Source: Myxococcus stipitatus (GTDB lineage Bacteria > Myxococcota > Myxococcia > Myxococcales > Myxococcaceae). Taken from it: 64,000 nucleotides of DNA. Numbering within the stretch: the stretch's first letter is position 1; each line of letters opens with the position of its first letter. Shown in pieces: positions 10,002 to 18,075 of this stretch. A program made the position numbers and the translations under genes. The stretch lies in NCBI RefSeq assembly GCF_021412625.1, contig NZ_JAKCFI010000002.1:310001-374000 (forward strand), given 5' to 3'. The notes under the pieces were generated by a model. That model was not told where the DNA came from. It saw only the letters and a program-made list of their open reading frames with translations, and ran no database searches.

Positions 10002-10303
10002 GCGGGCTCGAGCCGCGGCGCGCACGCGGGAGGTCGTCCTCGCCCACCGTCCCAGGGCACTCGGGACATTCATGTTTTACGGCAATTGCTGACTCGGTAT
10101 CGCGCCCGAGACGACGCGCCAGGTAGCCGTGCCCACTCCGCCTTACGTCTGGGTATTGAGTGGTCCTCCACACAAATGGAGCGCAGTGCTGGTGTGGGTG
10201 GTGTTGGCGGGGCTATATCGCGCGCGGCAGGTGGCACCGGCAGTGGGGGTGGCGCGCCCGCGAATCGTCGTCCCTCGGTCGTCCAGAGTCGCGCCGGAGA
10301 AAC
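10002..10303 (+). other. Intergenic stretch, no gene seen
   Basis: About 300 bases between the STAS-like gene and the response regulator. It is less GC-rich than its surroundings around 10060-10180 (e.g. ACATTCATGTTTTACGGCAA), as expected for a promoter region of the downstream regulator. I find no convincing coding frame, RNA gene or clear -35/-10 pair. Confidence 0.5.
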
Positions 10304-10711
10304 ATGGTTGGCATGTCCCAGACACCCTTCCACATCCTGCTCGTCGAGGATGAGCCGGTCATCCGGGAGCTGGTCCGTTCGATGTTGAGCGACGGCACCG
10401 TCGAAGTGGTGTGCGCGGCCAACGGGCTGGAGGGCCTGAAGCTGGCGCGCAGCCGTCCCTTCCAGCTCATCCTGATGGACGTGGTCCTGCCGCAGCTGGA
10501 TGGCATCTCCGCGTGTCGCATCCTGAAGAGCGACCCGACCACCGCGACGGTGCCGCTCTACATGCTCACCGCGAAGGCGAAGAAGTCGGACATGGAGAGC
10601 GCCACGCTGGCGGGGGCGGACGGCTACATCCACAAGCCCTTCCGGGGCGCGGAGCTGATGTCGCTGGTGGAGCGGCTGCGCGGGGCGCCGCCTCGCTCCG
10701 AACAGGGCTGA
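10304..10711 (+). CDS. Stand-alone response regulator (receiver domain)
   Basis: Single-domain CheY-like receiver protein of 135 residues. It has the acidic pair in LLVEDEP, the phospho-acceptor Asp in LILMDVVLPQLDG, the conserved Thr in YMLTAKA, and the Lys in YIHKPF, so it should be phosphorylatable. There is no output domain, so it must act by protein contact. The chosen ATG (MVGMSQ) has GGAG five bases upstream; an ATG nine bases later is a possible alternative. The cognate kinase is not in the window. Confidence 0.93.
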   Translation: MVGMSQTPFHILLVEDEPVIRELVRSMLSDGTVEVVCAANGLEGLKLARSRPFQLILMDVVLPQLDGISACRILKSDPTTATVPLYMLTAKAKKSDMESATLAGADGYIHKPFRGAELMSLVERLRGAPPRSEQG

Positions 10712-10724
10712 CTCGGGGGGCGCT

Positions 10725-11051
10725 TCAGGGCAGGCGCGGATGGAGGAAGCGCGCCAGGGCGATGAAGTCGTCCCAGTCCAGCGTGCCGAACTCCAGCGCG
10801 ACGCCGTCCGCCTCGCGCCGACGGATGTCGCAGGTCGTGACGATGTCGTGCTCGCCCGGCAGCGGCAGGCTGAGCGTGAGCTTCGTCTGGGTCTCGCCGG
10901 GGTGCGCGTGGAGGAACAGCCCCGCCATGGACAGGTCGCGGGCCTGCACCATGACGGTGCGCCCTGGGAGGATGACCTTCACGGGGAAGGCGCCGACGAC
11001 GCGCGGGTGGAAACGCTCGGCGATGTGTGGGCCGCCATGGGGTGTCTGCAC
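10725..11051 (-). CDS. PilZ domain protein
   Basis: Small c-di-GMP receptor candidate consisting of a PilZ domain only. An RFHPR segment near residue 13 resembles the RxxxR arm, and DLSMAGLFLH is the [DN]xSxxG-type motif, which together form the c-di-GMP-binding site. The GTG start is backed by AGGAG seven bases upstream. It converges with the response regulator (13 bp gap) and diverges from the type III cluster. Myxobacteria use many such proteins to control motility and development; the partner is unknown. Confidence 0.85.
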   Translation of the reverse strand: MQTPHGGPHIAERFHPRVVGAFPVKVILPGRTVMVQARDLSMAGLFLHAHPGETQTKLTLSLPLPGEHDIVTTCDIRRREADGVALEFGTLDWDDFIALARFLHPRLP

Positions 11052-11274
11052 CGGTTCCGCTCCTCTCCGAGCAACAGGGTGCGACAACTCTGAGGCTCCT
11101 GGACGTCGAGGCAAGTTTCCGTCCACCCGCCATGCGTCCCGGCGCATGGACGCTCCTCCCGGCTCCTGGAGCCTTTCGGGGGCGTGAGGCCTGGCCACAG
11201 TGGCGGGATTGCTGGGGTTTCTGTCTGGCACGCCCCCTGAAATGCCCCGGGCAACTCGACGCAGGAGGCCGCCC

Positions 11275-11745
11275 GTGGACCCCAACAACCGACTCCCCTC
11301 GCTCACCATCACCCAGACCGTCCCGCGACAGACGCCGCGCAACGACTTCGGCACGGTGCTGGCGCGCGCCGCGCACGAGGTGGTGCGTTCGGGGGCCGGG
11401 GTGGTGGGAGGGATGATTCCGGCGGGGCCCATCGTCAGCGCGGCGGTCTCCAGCGCGAAGACGACGGTGTCGACGGTGGTGCCCGTCGGCACCTCGACCA
11501 CCGTCTCTTCTCCGGCGTCCGCCACGGCGGCGGGAGGGGGCCTGGGCGTGTCGACGGGGAACGGCGACGCGTGGGACCTGCTGGAGGCGCAGAAGGCGAT
11601 GAGCGCCGAGGGGCAGAAGTTCAACGCGGCCTATCTCCACCTCCAGAACGAGATGCAGAAGGAGAGCCGCGAGCACAACGCGGTCTCCAACATCATGAAG
11701 GTCCGCCACGACTCGGCGAAGGCCGCCATCAACAACATCCGCTGA
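11275..11745 (+). CDS. Small type III-associated protein with needle-like C-terminus
   Basis: Not confidently recognised. It is a 156-residue protein opening the type III operon, with GTG start and AGGAGG six bases upstream. The N-terminal two thirds are rich in Thr, Ser, Val and Gly and look disordered. The last 60 residues form two amphipathic helices, ending SNIMKVRHDSAKAAINNIR, reminiscent of the C-terminal helix of SctF needle subunits (SN..K..D.A...I..). Position just before a rod-like gene and sctJ also fits needle or inner-rod genes. It is about twice the usual needle length, so it may instead be an atypical substrate. Confidence 0.6.
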   Translation: MDPNNRLPSLTITQTVPRQTPRNDFGTVLARAAHEVVRSGAGVVGGMIPAGPIVSAAVSSAKTTVSTVVPVGTSTTVSSPASATAAGGGLGVSTGNGDAWDLLEAQKAMSAEGQKFNAAYLHLQNEMQKESREHNAVSNIMKVRHDSAKAAINNIR

Positions 11746-11764
11746 AGGAAGGAGCTGGCGAGCC

Positions 11765-12241
11765 ATGAGCATGGACAAGGTGGGCCCGGTGGGCGGCGCG
11801 GGCAACGCGCCGTCGGTGGAGGCGGGCCGGGAGCGGTTCGACAAGGTGCTCGAGGAGTCCCCGCCGGCGTCGACGCGGGTGGGCCTGGAAGGGGGACCCG
11901 GGGGCGGCGCGACGCAGGCGGCTCCGGGTGTCGCTCGGGCGGAGTCGGTGGGCGCGGCCGCTTCGCCGGGTTGCATGGAGGCGAAGTCGGCGGGGCGAGT
12001 GGACTCGGTGGGGGCCGCGAGGGAGCAGCAGGCGGCGCGCATGCTGGACCGGGTGGGCCAGGCACAGAAGCGGCTGGACGGCATCCTGGAGCTGGCGGAG
12101 TCGGGGCGTTCGTTCTCGCCCGCGGAGCTGTTGTCGCTCCAGGCCCAGGTCTATCGAGCGAGCCAGGAGCTCGACCTCGCCGGCAAGGTCGTCGAGAAGG
12201 CCACCGGCGGCGTCAAGCAGGTGTTGCAGACCCAGGTTTGA
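11765..12241 (+). CDS. SctI-like inner rod protein (candidate)
   Basis: 158-residue protein between the needle-like gene and sctJ, the canonical place for the inner rod gene. The N-terminal ~75 residues are low-complexity Gly/Ala/Pro. The C-terminus (about 118-158) has a Leu/Gln-rich helix followed by SQELDLAGKVVEKATGGVKQ, matching the SctI/YscI pattern in which a helix ending near a conserved AGK motif terminates the protein. It would connect the export gate to any extracellular filament. Assignment rests on position and this C-terminal pattern. Confidence 0.65.
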   Translation: MSMDKVGPVGGAGNAPSVEAGRERFDKVLEESPPASTRVGLEGGPGGGATQAAPGVARAESVGAAASPGCMEAKSAGRVDSVGAAREQQAARMLDRVGQAQKRLDGILELAESGRSFSPAELLSLQAQVYRASQELDLAGKVVEKATGGVKQVLQTQV

Positions 12242-12254
12242 GGAGGGCCTCTCG

Positions 12255-13061
12255 ATGAAACTCTCTCCACGACATGGGCTGTTCCTTCTGTGGCTGGGCG
12301 CCGTGGGGTGTCGCGAGCGCATCCAGCATGGCCTCGACGAGCGGCAGGCCAATGAACTGCAAACCGTGCTCATCGAGCGGGGGCTCGAGGCGCGCAAGGT
12401 GCCCGAGTCGGGCAAGAAGCCGACCTGGGCCATCGAGGTGGCGGACGCGCGGGCCTCGGACGCGGTGCGGGTGTTGGCGGAGCTGGGGTTGCCGAGGCCG
12501 GCGGCGGAGGTGGGCTGCGACGTCTTCGGGGGGAGCGGGTTGGTGCGCACGCCAGTGGAGGAGGGGTTGTGTCGCGTGCGGGTGTTGGAGCGGGGCCTGG
12601 AGAAGACGCTCCAGGCGGTGGATGGCGTGTTGCTGGCGAGGGTCCACCTGGTGGTGCCCGCGCCGCCGCGGCCGGGGGTGGCCCCCGTCCCGTCCAAGGC
12701 CTCGGCGATGTTGCGCGTGACGCCCGGGAGCGCGGCGCGGGTGCGGCGGTCCGAGGAGACGTTGAAGGCGCTGCTGGCGGGTGGGGTGGAGGGGCTGTCC
12801 GCGCAGTCCGTGTCGCTGCTGGTGGACGAGGTGCAGGTGCGGGTGGAGGTCCCTCCGGCCGAGGAGCTGTCCACCCTGTCCCGGCTGCGATGGCTGCTGG
12901 GCGGGCTGGGGGTGGTGGTGACGGGGCTCGCGGCGGCGCTCGTCTGGGTGACGTTGCGGATGCGCACATATCGGGAGCAGTCCGCCGCCGCCGCGTCGGT
13001 CGCCGTGTCCGTGCCCGCGCGTCCCGTGGTGGCGCCGGCCGTGTCGCGCAAGGTGGCGTGA
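12255..13061 (+). CDS. sctJ: Type III secretion inner-membrane ring lipoprotein SctJ
   Basis: Ring-forming lipoprotein of the YscJ/PrgK/FliF family. A short signal peptide ends in a lipobox (LGAVGC, lipidated Cys19). Two ring-building domains follow: QANELQTVLIERGLEARKV, then RVRVLERGLEKTLQAVDGVLLARVHLVVP. A transmembrane helix sits near residues 213-235, with a short cytoplasmic tail. Length 268 fits SctJ and is far shorter than flagellar FliF, pointing to a non-flagellar system. GGAGGG lies seven bases before the ATG. Confidence 0.92.
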   Translation: MKLSPRHGLFLLWLGAVGCRERIQHGLDERQANELQTVLIERGLEARKVPESGKKPTWAIEVADARASDAVRVLAELGLPRPAAEVGCDVFGGSGLVRTPVEEGLCRVRVLERGLEKTLQAVDGVLLARVHLVVPAPPRPGVAPVPSKASAMLRVTPGSAARVRRSEETLKALLAGGVEGLSAQSVSLLVDEVQVRVEVPPAEELSTLSRLRWLLGGLGVVVTGLAAALVWVTLRMRTYREQSAAAASVAVSVPARPVVAPAVSRKVA

Positions 13062-13072
13062 GGGGCTCGGTG

Positions 13073-13558
13073 ATGGATACGACGCGAGTGGGACGGGTTC
13101 GGAGTCCGGCACGGAAGGCGAAGGCCACGGTGGCCGTGAGGACCGGGGTGGACCGGGACAAGACGCCGATCCGGCGTCCACCGATGCCACTTCCCCTGGA
13201 GCGGTATGCGCTGGTGGCGTGGGTGTTGGGGCGGGAGCGGGCGGAGCTGTTGCTGGAGGGGTTGGGGGCGAGGGACGCGGAGCGGGCGAAGGCTCACTTG
13301 CGATACCTCGCGTCGCTGCCCTCGCCACGACGGCAGGCGAAGGTCTCCGTGGAGTTCGGGGAGCGGGCCGATGCGGCCGCGAGGTTGAAGACCTTGATGG
13401 ATGAGGTGCCGGAGCCCCTGCGCAAGGAGGTGTTCCGGCGCCTGCCTCCCTATCACCGGAGCCTGTTTCCGGGGCGGCGGGTGGAAGCGGCGGACCCGTT
13501 GTCTCCCCCCGCGTTGGCCGTGCTCGCGGAGCGCTTGATTCGAGAAGCCACGCGCTGA
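13073..13558 (+). CDS. Uncharacterised type III cluster protein (161 residues)
   Basis: Not recognised. A basic, probably disordered N-terminus (about 1-40) is followed by a compact helical domain: LPLERYALVAWVLGRERAELLL, a central RQAKVSVEFGERAD segment, and RKEVFRRLPPYHRSLFPGR near the end. There is no signal peptide or membrane helix, so it is cytoplasmic. It lies between sctJ and sctQ, where SctK or SctL (sorting platform/stator) genes usually are, and might replace one of them. An in-frame GTG three bases upstream is an alternative start. Confidence 0.7.
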   Translation: MDTTRVGRVRSPARKAKATVAVRTGVDRDKTPIRRPPMPLPLERYALVAWVLGRERAELLLEGLGARDAERAKAHLRYLASLPSPRRQAKVSVEFGERADAAARLKTLMDEVPEPLRKEVFRRLPPYHRSLFPGRRVEAADPLSPPALAVLAERLIREATR

Positions 13559-13668
13559 CGCCCTGCCGGGGGCCGTCGTCACTGGATGCGAAGGACCTCA
13601 CGGGCGAGCCCTGGCTGGCGCCGTGCGTGGGGCTGTGTTGCCGAAGGTCTGTCGGGTCGGAGCTTTCG

Positions 13669-14814
13669 ATGAATCATGACACCGTGCCATCCATCACCCT
13701 CGAGGTGGCCCCGTTGCGTCGGTTGGGGATGCGTCGGCTGAGTCGTGCGCACCTCATGCTCATGGAGCGGCCACGGGTGGGCGAACTCGGGCGCGCGGCG
13801 TTGAAGTCGGTCTGCGAGGCGCTGGGGCGTGAGCTGGGGACTCCCGTGCATGCGGAGGCGCGGTTGCTGGACGCGGTGGTCTCGCCCAGGGGGGGACTGG
13901 CGTCGCCCGCCATCTTCGCGGTGTTCGAGCTGTCGGCGGTCGGCGGCATGGCGGTGCTGGAGCTCGACCCGGCTGGGGTTGTCGCGGGCCTGGAGCGGAT
14001 CGCTGGCGCGGGGGCGCGCCCTGGCGTGATGACGGAGCTCACCCGCCTGGAGGACGCGACGCTCGGATACCTGATGCTCGTGGGGCTCGCGGCGCTGCGT
14101 TCCCAGGCGGAGCTGCACGCGTTGCTGTCGCCTCGGCTCGTCAGCGTGACGATGAAGACGGAGGAGGTCCTGGCGCGGCTTCAGGGCCGGCAGGTGCTGG
14201 CGGCGGTGGAGCTGTCGCTGGCGGTGGGGCCTGTGCGCGCGGGAGGGCGGCTGCTGGTGCCCATCCACGTCCTCCAGACGGTGTTCCAGGGATTCGCCGT
14301 CGAGCGCCCGTCGGGGCGCGCTCCGGAGGTGCTCGCCGCGACGCTGGCGCTGCGCGCCTTCATGGGGCGCACGGGCCTGTCGGACGCGGCGTTGGAGTCG
14401 CTCTCGGAAGGGGACGTCGTGTTGCTGGAGGGGATGCGCCAGGAGGGGATGGGCTTCCTGGGCGCGGGGCGCCTGGTGGCGCGGGGCTTCGAGCTGCAGG
14501 GGGAGTTCCTCGCGGAGGGTTTCTCGCTGACGCGCGCGAGGACGCGCGCGCTTTCACAGGGGTCGGACATGGTGTCGACGAACGAAGGACTCGCGGAGAT
14601 GCCTCCGCTTCCGGTGGACGTGGAGGTGGAGTTGACGCGGGTGATGGTGCCGTTGTCCGAGCTGGCGTCGTTGAAGCCGGGCTCGTTGTTGCCGCTGCAC
14701 ATGAACGCCGTGCAGCCGGTGTTGCTGCGGGTGGGGGAGCGCGCGGTGGCCCGCGCCGAGCTGGTGGAAATCGAGGGCGAGGTCGGGGCCCGCATCCTGG
14801 CCCTGCTGCCATGA
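13669..14814 (+). CDS. sctQ: Type III secretion C-ring protein SctQ
   Basis: Cytoplasmic sorting-platform component of the YscQ/HrcQ/FliM-FliN family. The last ~65 residues form a SpoA domain (LPVDVEVELTRVMVPLSELA, then GSLLPLHMNAVQPVLLRVGE), which in this family dimerises and docks the export machinery. The N-terminal ~300 residues resemble the variable SctQ core. The ATG giving MNHDTVP was preferred because GGAG stands about eight bases upstream and conservation begins soon after. The stop overlaps the next start (ATGA). Confidence 0.88.
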   Translation: MNHDTVPSITLEVAPLRRLGMRRLSRAHLMLMERPRVGELGRAALKSVCEALGRELGTPVHAEARLLDAVVSPRGGLASPAIFAVFELSAVGGMAVLELDPAGVVAGLERIAGAGARPGVMTELTRLEDATLGYLMLVGLAALRSQAELHALLSPRLVSVTMKTEEVLARLQGRQVLAAVELSLAVGPVRAGGRLLVPIHVLQTVFQGFAVERPSGRAPEVLAATLALRAFMGRTGLSDAALESLSEGDVVLLEGMRQEGMGFLGAGRLVARGFELQGEFLAEGFSLTRARTRALSQGSDMVSTNEGLAEMPPLPVDVEVELTRVMVPLSELASLKPGSLLPLHMNAVQPVLLRVGERAVARAELVEIEGEVGARILALLP

Positions 14815-15248
14815 GGGGGCGGATGACGGACCTGTCTGGCCGTGTCTCCCCGCGCGCTCGATTGTTGGGGGCGGGAGCGCTCCTCGTCGGGCTGTCGGCC
14901 CTGGGGCCGCTGGGGGGGATGTCCGGAGTGATGGTCGCGCGGGTGGTGCTCGCGCTGGTGATGGTGGTCGGCGTGGGTGGGTGGTGGCTGCGCCGTGGCG
15001 CGGCGCGGACGCGGGTTCCGGTGGCCGAGCGGATGAAGGTCGTCTGCCGGGATGGGCTGTCGCCCCGGTGTGGCGTGGCGCTGGTGGAGGCGGAGGGCAG
15101 GAGCTTCCTGGTCACCTTCGGGGATTCGTTCGCGGCGGTCCATGCATTGGAGCCACGTGAGGAGGTGGCGCCGGTGGTGGTGGCCCAGGCGCGCCGGCCC
15201 CGACCGAGGTGGCGGATGCCACACGTGCCAGGCAGGGGGCGGTCATGA
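14811..15248 (+). CDS. FliO-like membrane protein
   Basis: Small membrane protein with two hydrophobic segments (about 17-33 and 38-58) and a short beta-rich domain (RMKVVCRDGLSPRCGVALV, then GRSFLVTFGD) typical of FliO, the assembly factor for the FliP(SctR) ring in flagellar export. Non-flagellar type III systems normally lack a FliO, so its presence between sctQ and sctR is notable. It is coupled to both neighbours by four-base overlaps. A start at the ATG 12 bases downstream is possible. Confidence 0.75.
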   Translation: MRGRMTDLSGRVSPRARLLGAGALLVGLSALGPLGGMSGVMVARVVLALVMVVGVGGWWLRRGAARTRVPVAERMKVVCRDGLSPRCGVALVEAEGRSFLVTFGDSFAAVHALEPREEVAPVVVAQARRPRPRWRMPHVPGRGRS

Positions 15249-15979
15249 CGCGTGCGTGGGGAGGGTGCATCGGGCTGCTCGCGCCGGCGGTCGCCGGAGC
15301 GGCCGAGGGCCCGTTGTCGAAGATGTCCTACGCGGGCAGCCCCCTGTCGATGATGGGGATGCTGGCGGTGATGTCCCTGCTGCCGTTCGCGGTGTTGATG
15401 CTGACGAGCTTCTCGAAGATGGCGGTCGTCCTGTCCCTGGCCCGGTCGGCCATGGGGACCCAACAGGCGCCTCCGACGCTGGTGTTGACGGGGCTCGCGG
15501 CGGTCCTGACGGGACACGTGATGGCCCCGGTGATGGAGCGGATGTACGACGAGGCCCTGCTGGCCTACGAGGTGTTGGAGACGGGCTCGGGTGCCCAGAT
15601 GCTCTCCGCGGGGGCGCGGGTCGCGGAACCGCTGCGGGAGTTCCTGGTGAAGCACGGGAGCATCGAGGAGCGGGAGCGCTTCGTGGACCTGGCTCGCGAG
15701 CTGCGTCCTCCCGAGGAGATGGAGGAGGTGGCGGAGACGGACCTCTTCGTGGTCATCCCCGCCTTCGTCGTCACCGAGCTGAAGGAGGCCTTCCAGATTG
15801 GCTTCCTCGTCTTCCTCCCGTTCCTGGTGCTCGACATGGTCATCGCGAACGTGCTGCTCGCGTTGGGGATGCAGACGTTGTCGCCGAGCCAGGTGAGCCT
15901 CCCCTTCAAGATCCTGCTCTTCGTCGCGGTGGATGGGTGGTCGCTGCTCGCGCGGGGACTCATCCTGGGTTACCGGTGA
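15245..15979 (+). CDS. sctR: Type III secretion export gate protein SctR
   Basis: Core export-gate subunit (FliP/YscR family) forming the SctRST channel in the inner membrane. The family-typical LLPFAVLMLTSFSKMAVVLS occurs near residues 48-67. FVVIPAFVVTELKEAFQIGF and FLPFLVLDMVIANVLLALGM mark the conserved C-terminal membrane pair. Length 244 is normal, with a short signal-like N-terminus as in FliP. ATG overlaps the preceding stop. Confidence 0.96.
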   Translation: MTRAWGGCIGLLAPAVAGAAEGPLSKMSYAGSPLSMMGMLAVMSLLPFAVLMLTSFSKMAVVLSLARSAMGTQQAPPTLVLTGLAAVLTGHVMAPVMERMYDEALLAYEVLETGSGAQMLSAGARVAEPLREFLVKHGSIEERERFVDLARELRPPEEMEEVAETDLFVVIPAFVVTELKEAFQIGFLVFLPFLVLDMVIANVLLALGMQTLSPSQVSLPFKILLFVAVDGWSLLARGLILGYR

Positions 15980-15983
15980 CGGC

Positions 15984-16253
15984 ATGACCCAGGACCTGTT
16001 GCTGTCCCTGGGCCGCGAGGCGCTGTTGCTGATGGTGCTGGCCTCGTTGCCGCCTATCGGCGCGAGCCTGCTGGTGGGCTTCCTGTCGAGTCTCTTCCAG
16101 GCGACGACGCAACTCCAGGAGAGCACGTTGTCGGTGGTGCCGAAGCTCGTCGCCGCGGTGGTGGCGCTGGTGCTGTCGGGACCGTGGATCGCCGCCCAGC
16201 TCACCCGGTTCACCCATCAGGTGTTGATGCTCATCGCCGAGGTGTCCGCATGA
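15984..16253 (+). CDS. sctS: Type III secretion export gate protein SctS
   Basis: 89-residue FliQ/YscS-family subunit of the export gate. It has two transmembrane helices (about 11-34 and 50-70) with the family pattern LPPIGASLLVGFLSSLFQA followed by QLQESTLSVVPKLVA. It assembles around SctR and SctT. It starts four bases after sctR and overlaps sctT by four, in the invariant R-S-T order. Confidence 0.96.
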   Translation: MTQDLLLSLGREALLLMVLASLPPIGASLLVGFLSSLFQATTQLQESTLSVVPKLVAAVVALVLSGPWIAAQLTRFTHQVLMLIAEVSA

Positions 16254-17032
16254 GCGTCGAATGGCTCGAGGCGTTGGGGCCACGCATCCTCGCGGTGGCG
16301 CTGTGCGCGACGCGGCTCCTGCCCGTGGCCTTCCTGTGTCCGCTGTTGGGAGGGCAGGCCACGCCCACGACGGTGAGATTGGGGCTCGTGTTGGCCCTCT
16401 CGCTGTTCCTTCATGTCGAGGCCGGCGTCGAGCTGCCGGCCCCGGTGGAGTCCCTCCTGGTCCTGGGCGGGCTGCTGGGGCGGGAGCTGCTCTACGGGGT
16501 GTCGATGGGGATGATCGCCGCGCTCCCGTTCGACGCGGCCCGGATGGGGGGCCGCTTCATCGACCTCTTCCGGGGCACCTCGGCGGAGGCGAGCCTGCCC
16601 GTGGCGGGGAGCAGGGAGTCGGCGACGGGGGATGGTCTCCATCAGCTCCTCGTCGCGCTGGTGGTCTCGGGGCCGTTGTTCCCGCTGGTCATCGGCGGGC
16701 TGGTTCGCGGGTTCGGGGTGGTGCGGCTCGGCGCGTTCGTGCCCACGGAAGCGGCGGCGTTGCATGTCGTCATGCTCGCGGGTGGCGCCGTGGCCACCGG
16801 GCTGGCCCTGGGCGCACCGGTGGCCGCCGCCACGCTGGCGGTGGATTGCTTCCTGGGCATGGCGTCGCGCGCGGCGCCCCAGATGGGCCTCCATGAACTG
16901 GGGGCGCCGTCGAGAATCATGGGAGGGGGCGTGGTGCTCTGGCTGGGCGTGGGGTGGCTGTGTGAGCGGCTCTTGGTGGAGGTGTCGTCCACCGAGGGCG
17001 CGCTCGCCCTGCTCGGGACGATGGGGCGATGA
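16250..17032 (+). CDS. sctT: Type III secretion export gate protein SctT
   Basis: FliR/YscT-family membrane protein of 260 residues with six or so hydrophobic helices. Family features include the N-terminal RLLPVAFLCPLLGG, the GRELLYGVSMGMIAALPFDAAR region and a loop with GRFIDLFRGT. It completes the SctRST channel. Unlike some systems it is a separate gene, not fused to SctU. Start overlaps the sctS stop. Confidence 0.95.
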   Translation: MSVEWLEALGPRILAVALCATRLLPVAFLCPLLGGQATPTTVRLGLVLALSLFLHVEAGVELPAPVESLLVLGGLLGRELLYGVSMGMIAALPFDAARMGGRFIDLFRGTSAEASLPVAGSRESATGDGLHQLLVALVVSGPLFPLVIGGLVRGFGVVRLGAFVPTEAAALHVVMLAGGAVATGLALGAPVAAATLAVDCFLGMASRAAPQMGLHELGAPSRIMGGGVVLWLGVGWLCERLLVEVSSTEGALALLGTMGR

Positions 17033-18075
17033 GCGGCGAGAAGACAGAGCAGCCGTCGCCCAAGCGACTGCGCGAGGCGCGTCGGAAGGGGCGGATTCCG
17101 CGGAGCCGGTTGCTGTCCTCCAGCGTCGTCACCCTGGGCGGGGTGCTCGGGTTCCTCTCCGGAGCGCCGTCGAGCCTCGCGAGCCTCCAGGAGTGGACGG
17201 CGCGGCTGTTCCTCGAACAGCGCATGGACGGGGCCTGGGAGGAAGCTGGTTGGCTCTGGTTGCGGCTGTGTGGTCCCGGGCTCGGCGGGGCGCTGGTGGC
17301 CTCGATGCTGGTCTCGGTCGCCACGGTGGGCTTCGAGTCGAGCCCCACCCACGTGTTGCCGAAGCTCGAGCGCATCAATCCCCTGGCGGGCGCGAAGCGG
17401 TTGTTCAGCCTGCGCTCCCTGCGGGAGCTGGCCACGGCGCTCGCGGTGGTGGCCGTGGTCGCGCTGCTCGCATGGCGCGAAGTGGAGGCGTTGGGGGCCG
17501 AGGTCCTGCGAGCGTCCTGGCTGGAAGGGGCGCGGGGACTTCCCCGGTTGTTGGAGCCGCTGGAGGCACTCGCCGTCCGGACCGCCTGGGTGCTGTTCGT
17601 GCTCGGCGTCGTCGACTACGTGCTCGCCCGCCGTCGCCACGTGCGCGAGCTCATGATGACGCGCGAGGAGCTGAAGCGGGAGTTCCGGGAGAGCGAGGGG
17701 GACCCGCGTCACAAGGGGCAGCGACGGGCCTTGCACCGCCAATTGGCGCAGGGCGGTCCGGCACGAGGGGTGCAGAAGGCCACTGCCGTGGTCGTCAATC
17801 CCACGCACATCGCGGTCGCGCTCCGCTACGACGCCGGGGAGTGTGAGGCGCCCTATCTCGTGGCCAAGGCTCGGGAGGACGAGGCGCTGGCGCTTCGAGA
17901 AGAGGCGCGTCGGCTGGGGGTGCCCGTCGTCCGGGACATCCCCCTGGCGCGCAGCCTCGTCCACTACGACGTCGGCGAGCCCATCCCCGAGGAACTCTAT
18001 CAGGCGGCGGCCGTCGTCCTCCGCACGGCGATGGAGACGCGGGACGCGGACGACCATCCACGGAGACAGACGTGA
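17029..18075 (+). CDS. sctU: Type III secretion specificity switch protein SctU
   Basis: FlhB/YscU-family protein of 348 residues. It begins with the family hallmark EKTEQPSPKRLREARRKGR. Four membrane helices follow (to about residue 205), a linker with SEGDPRHKGQRR, and the autocleavage motif NPTH within VVVNPTHIAVALRYD. Autocleavage between Asn and Pro controls substrate switching in this family, and the complete motif predicts that it is functional here. Overlaps on both sides indicate coupled translation with sctT and sctV. Confidence 0.96.
   Translation: MSGEKTEQPSPKRLREARRKGRIPRSRLLSSSVVTLGGVLGFLSGAPSSLASLQEWTARLFLEQRMDGAWEEAGWLWLRLCGPGLGGALVASMLVSVATVGFESSPTHVLPKLERINPLAGAKRLFSLRSLRELATALAVVAVVALLAWREVEALGAEVLRASWLEGARGLPRLLEPLEALAVRTAWVLFVLGVVDYVLARRRHVRELMMTREELKREFRESEGDPRHKGQRRALHRQLAQGGPARGVQKATAVVVNPTHIAVALRYDAGECEAPYLVAKAREDEALALREEARRLGVPVVRDIPLARSLVHYDVGEPIPEELYQAAAVVLRTAMETRDADDHPRRQT

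Noticed and set aside
10201-10260. Possible sigma54 promoter (GGTGGCACCGGCAGTGG) before the response regulator
   Set aside because: The -24 half fits but the -12 GC element is missing at the required spacing.
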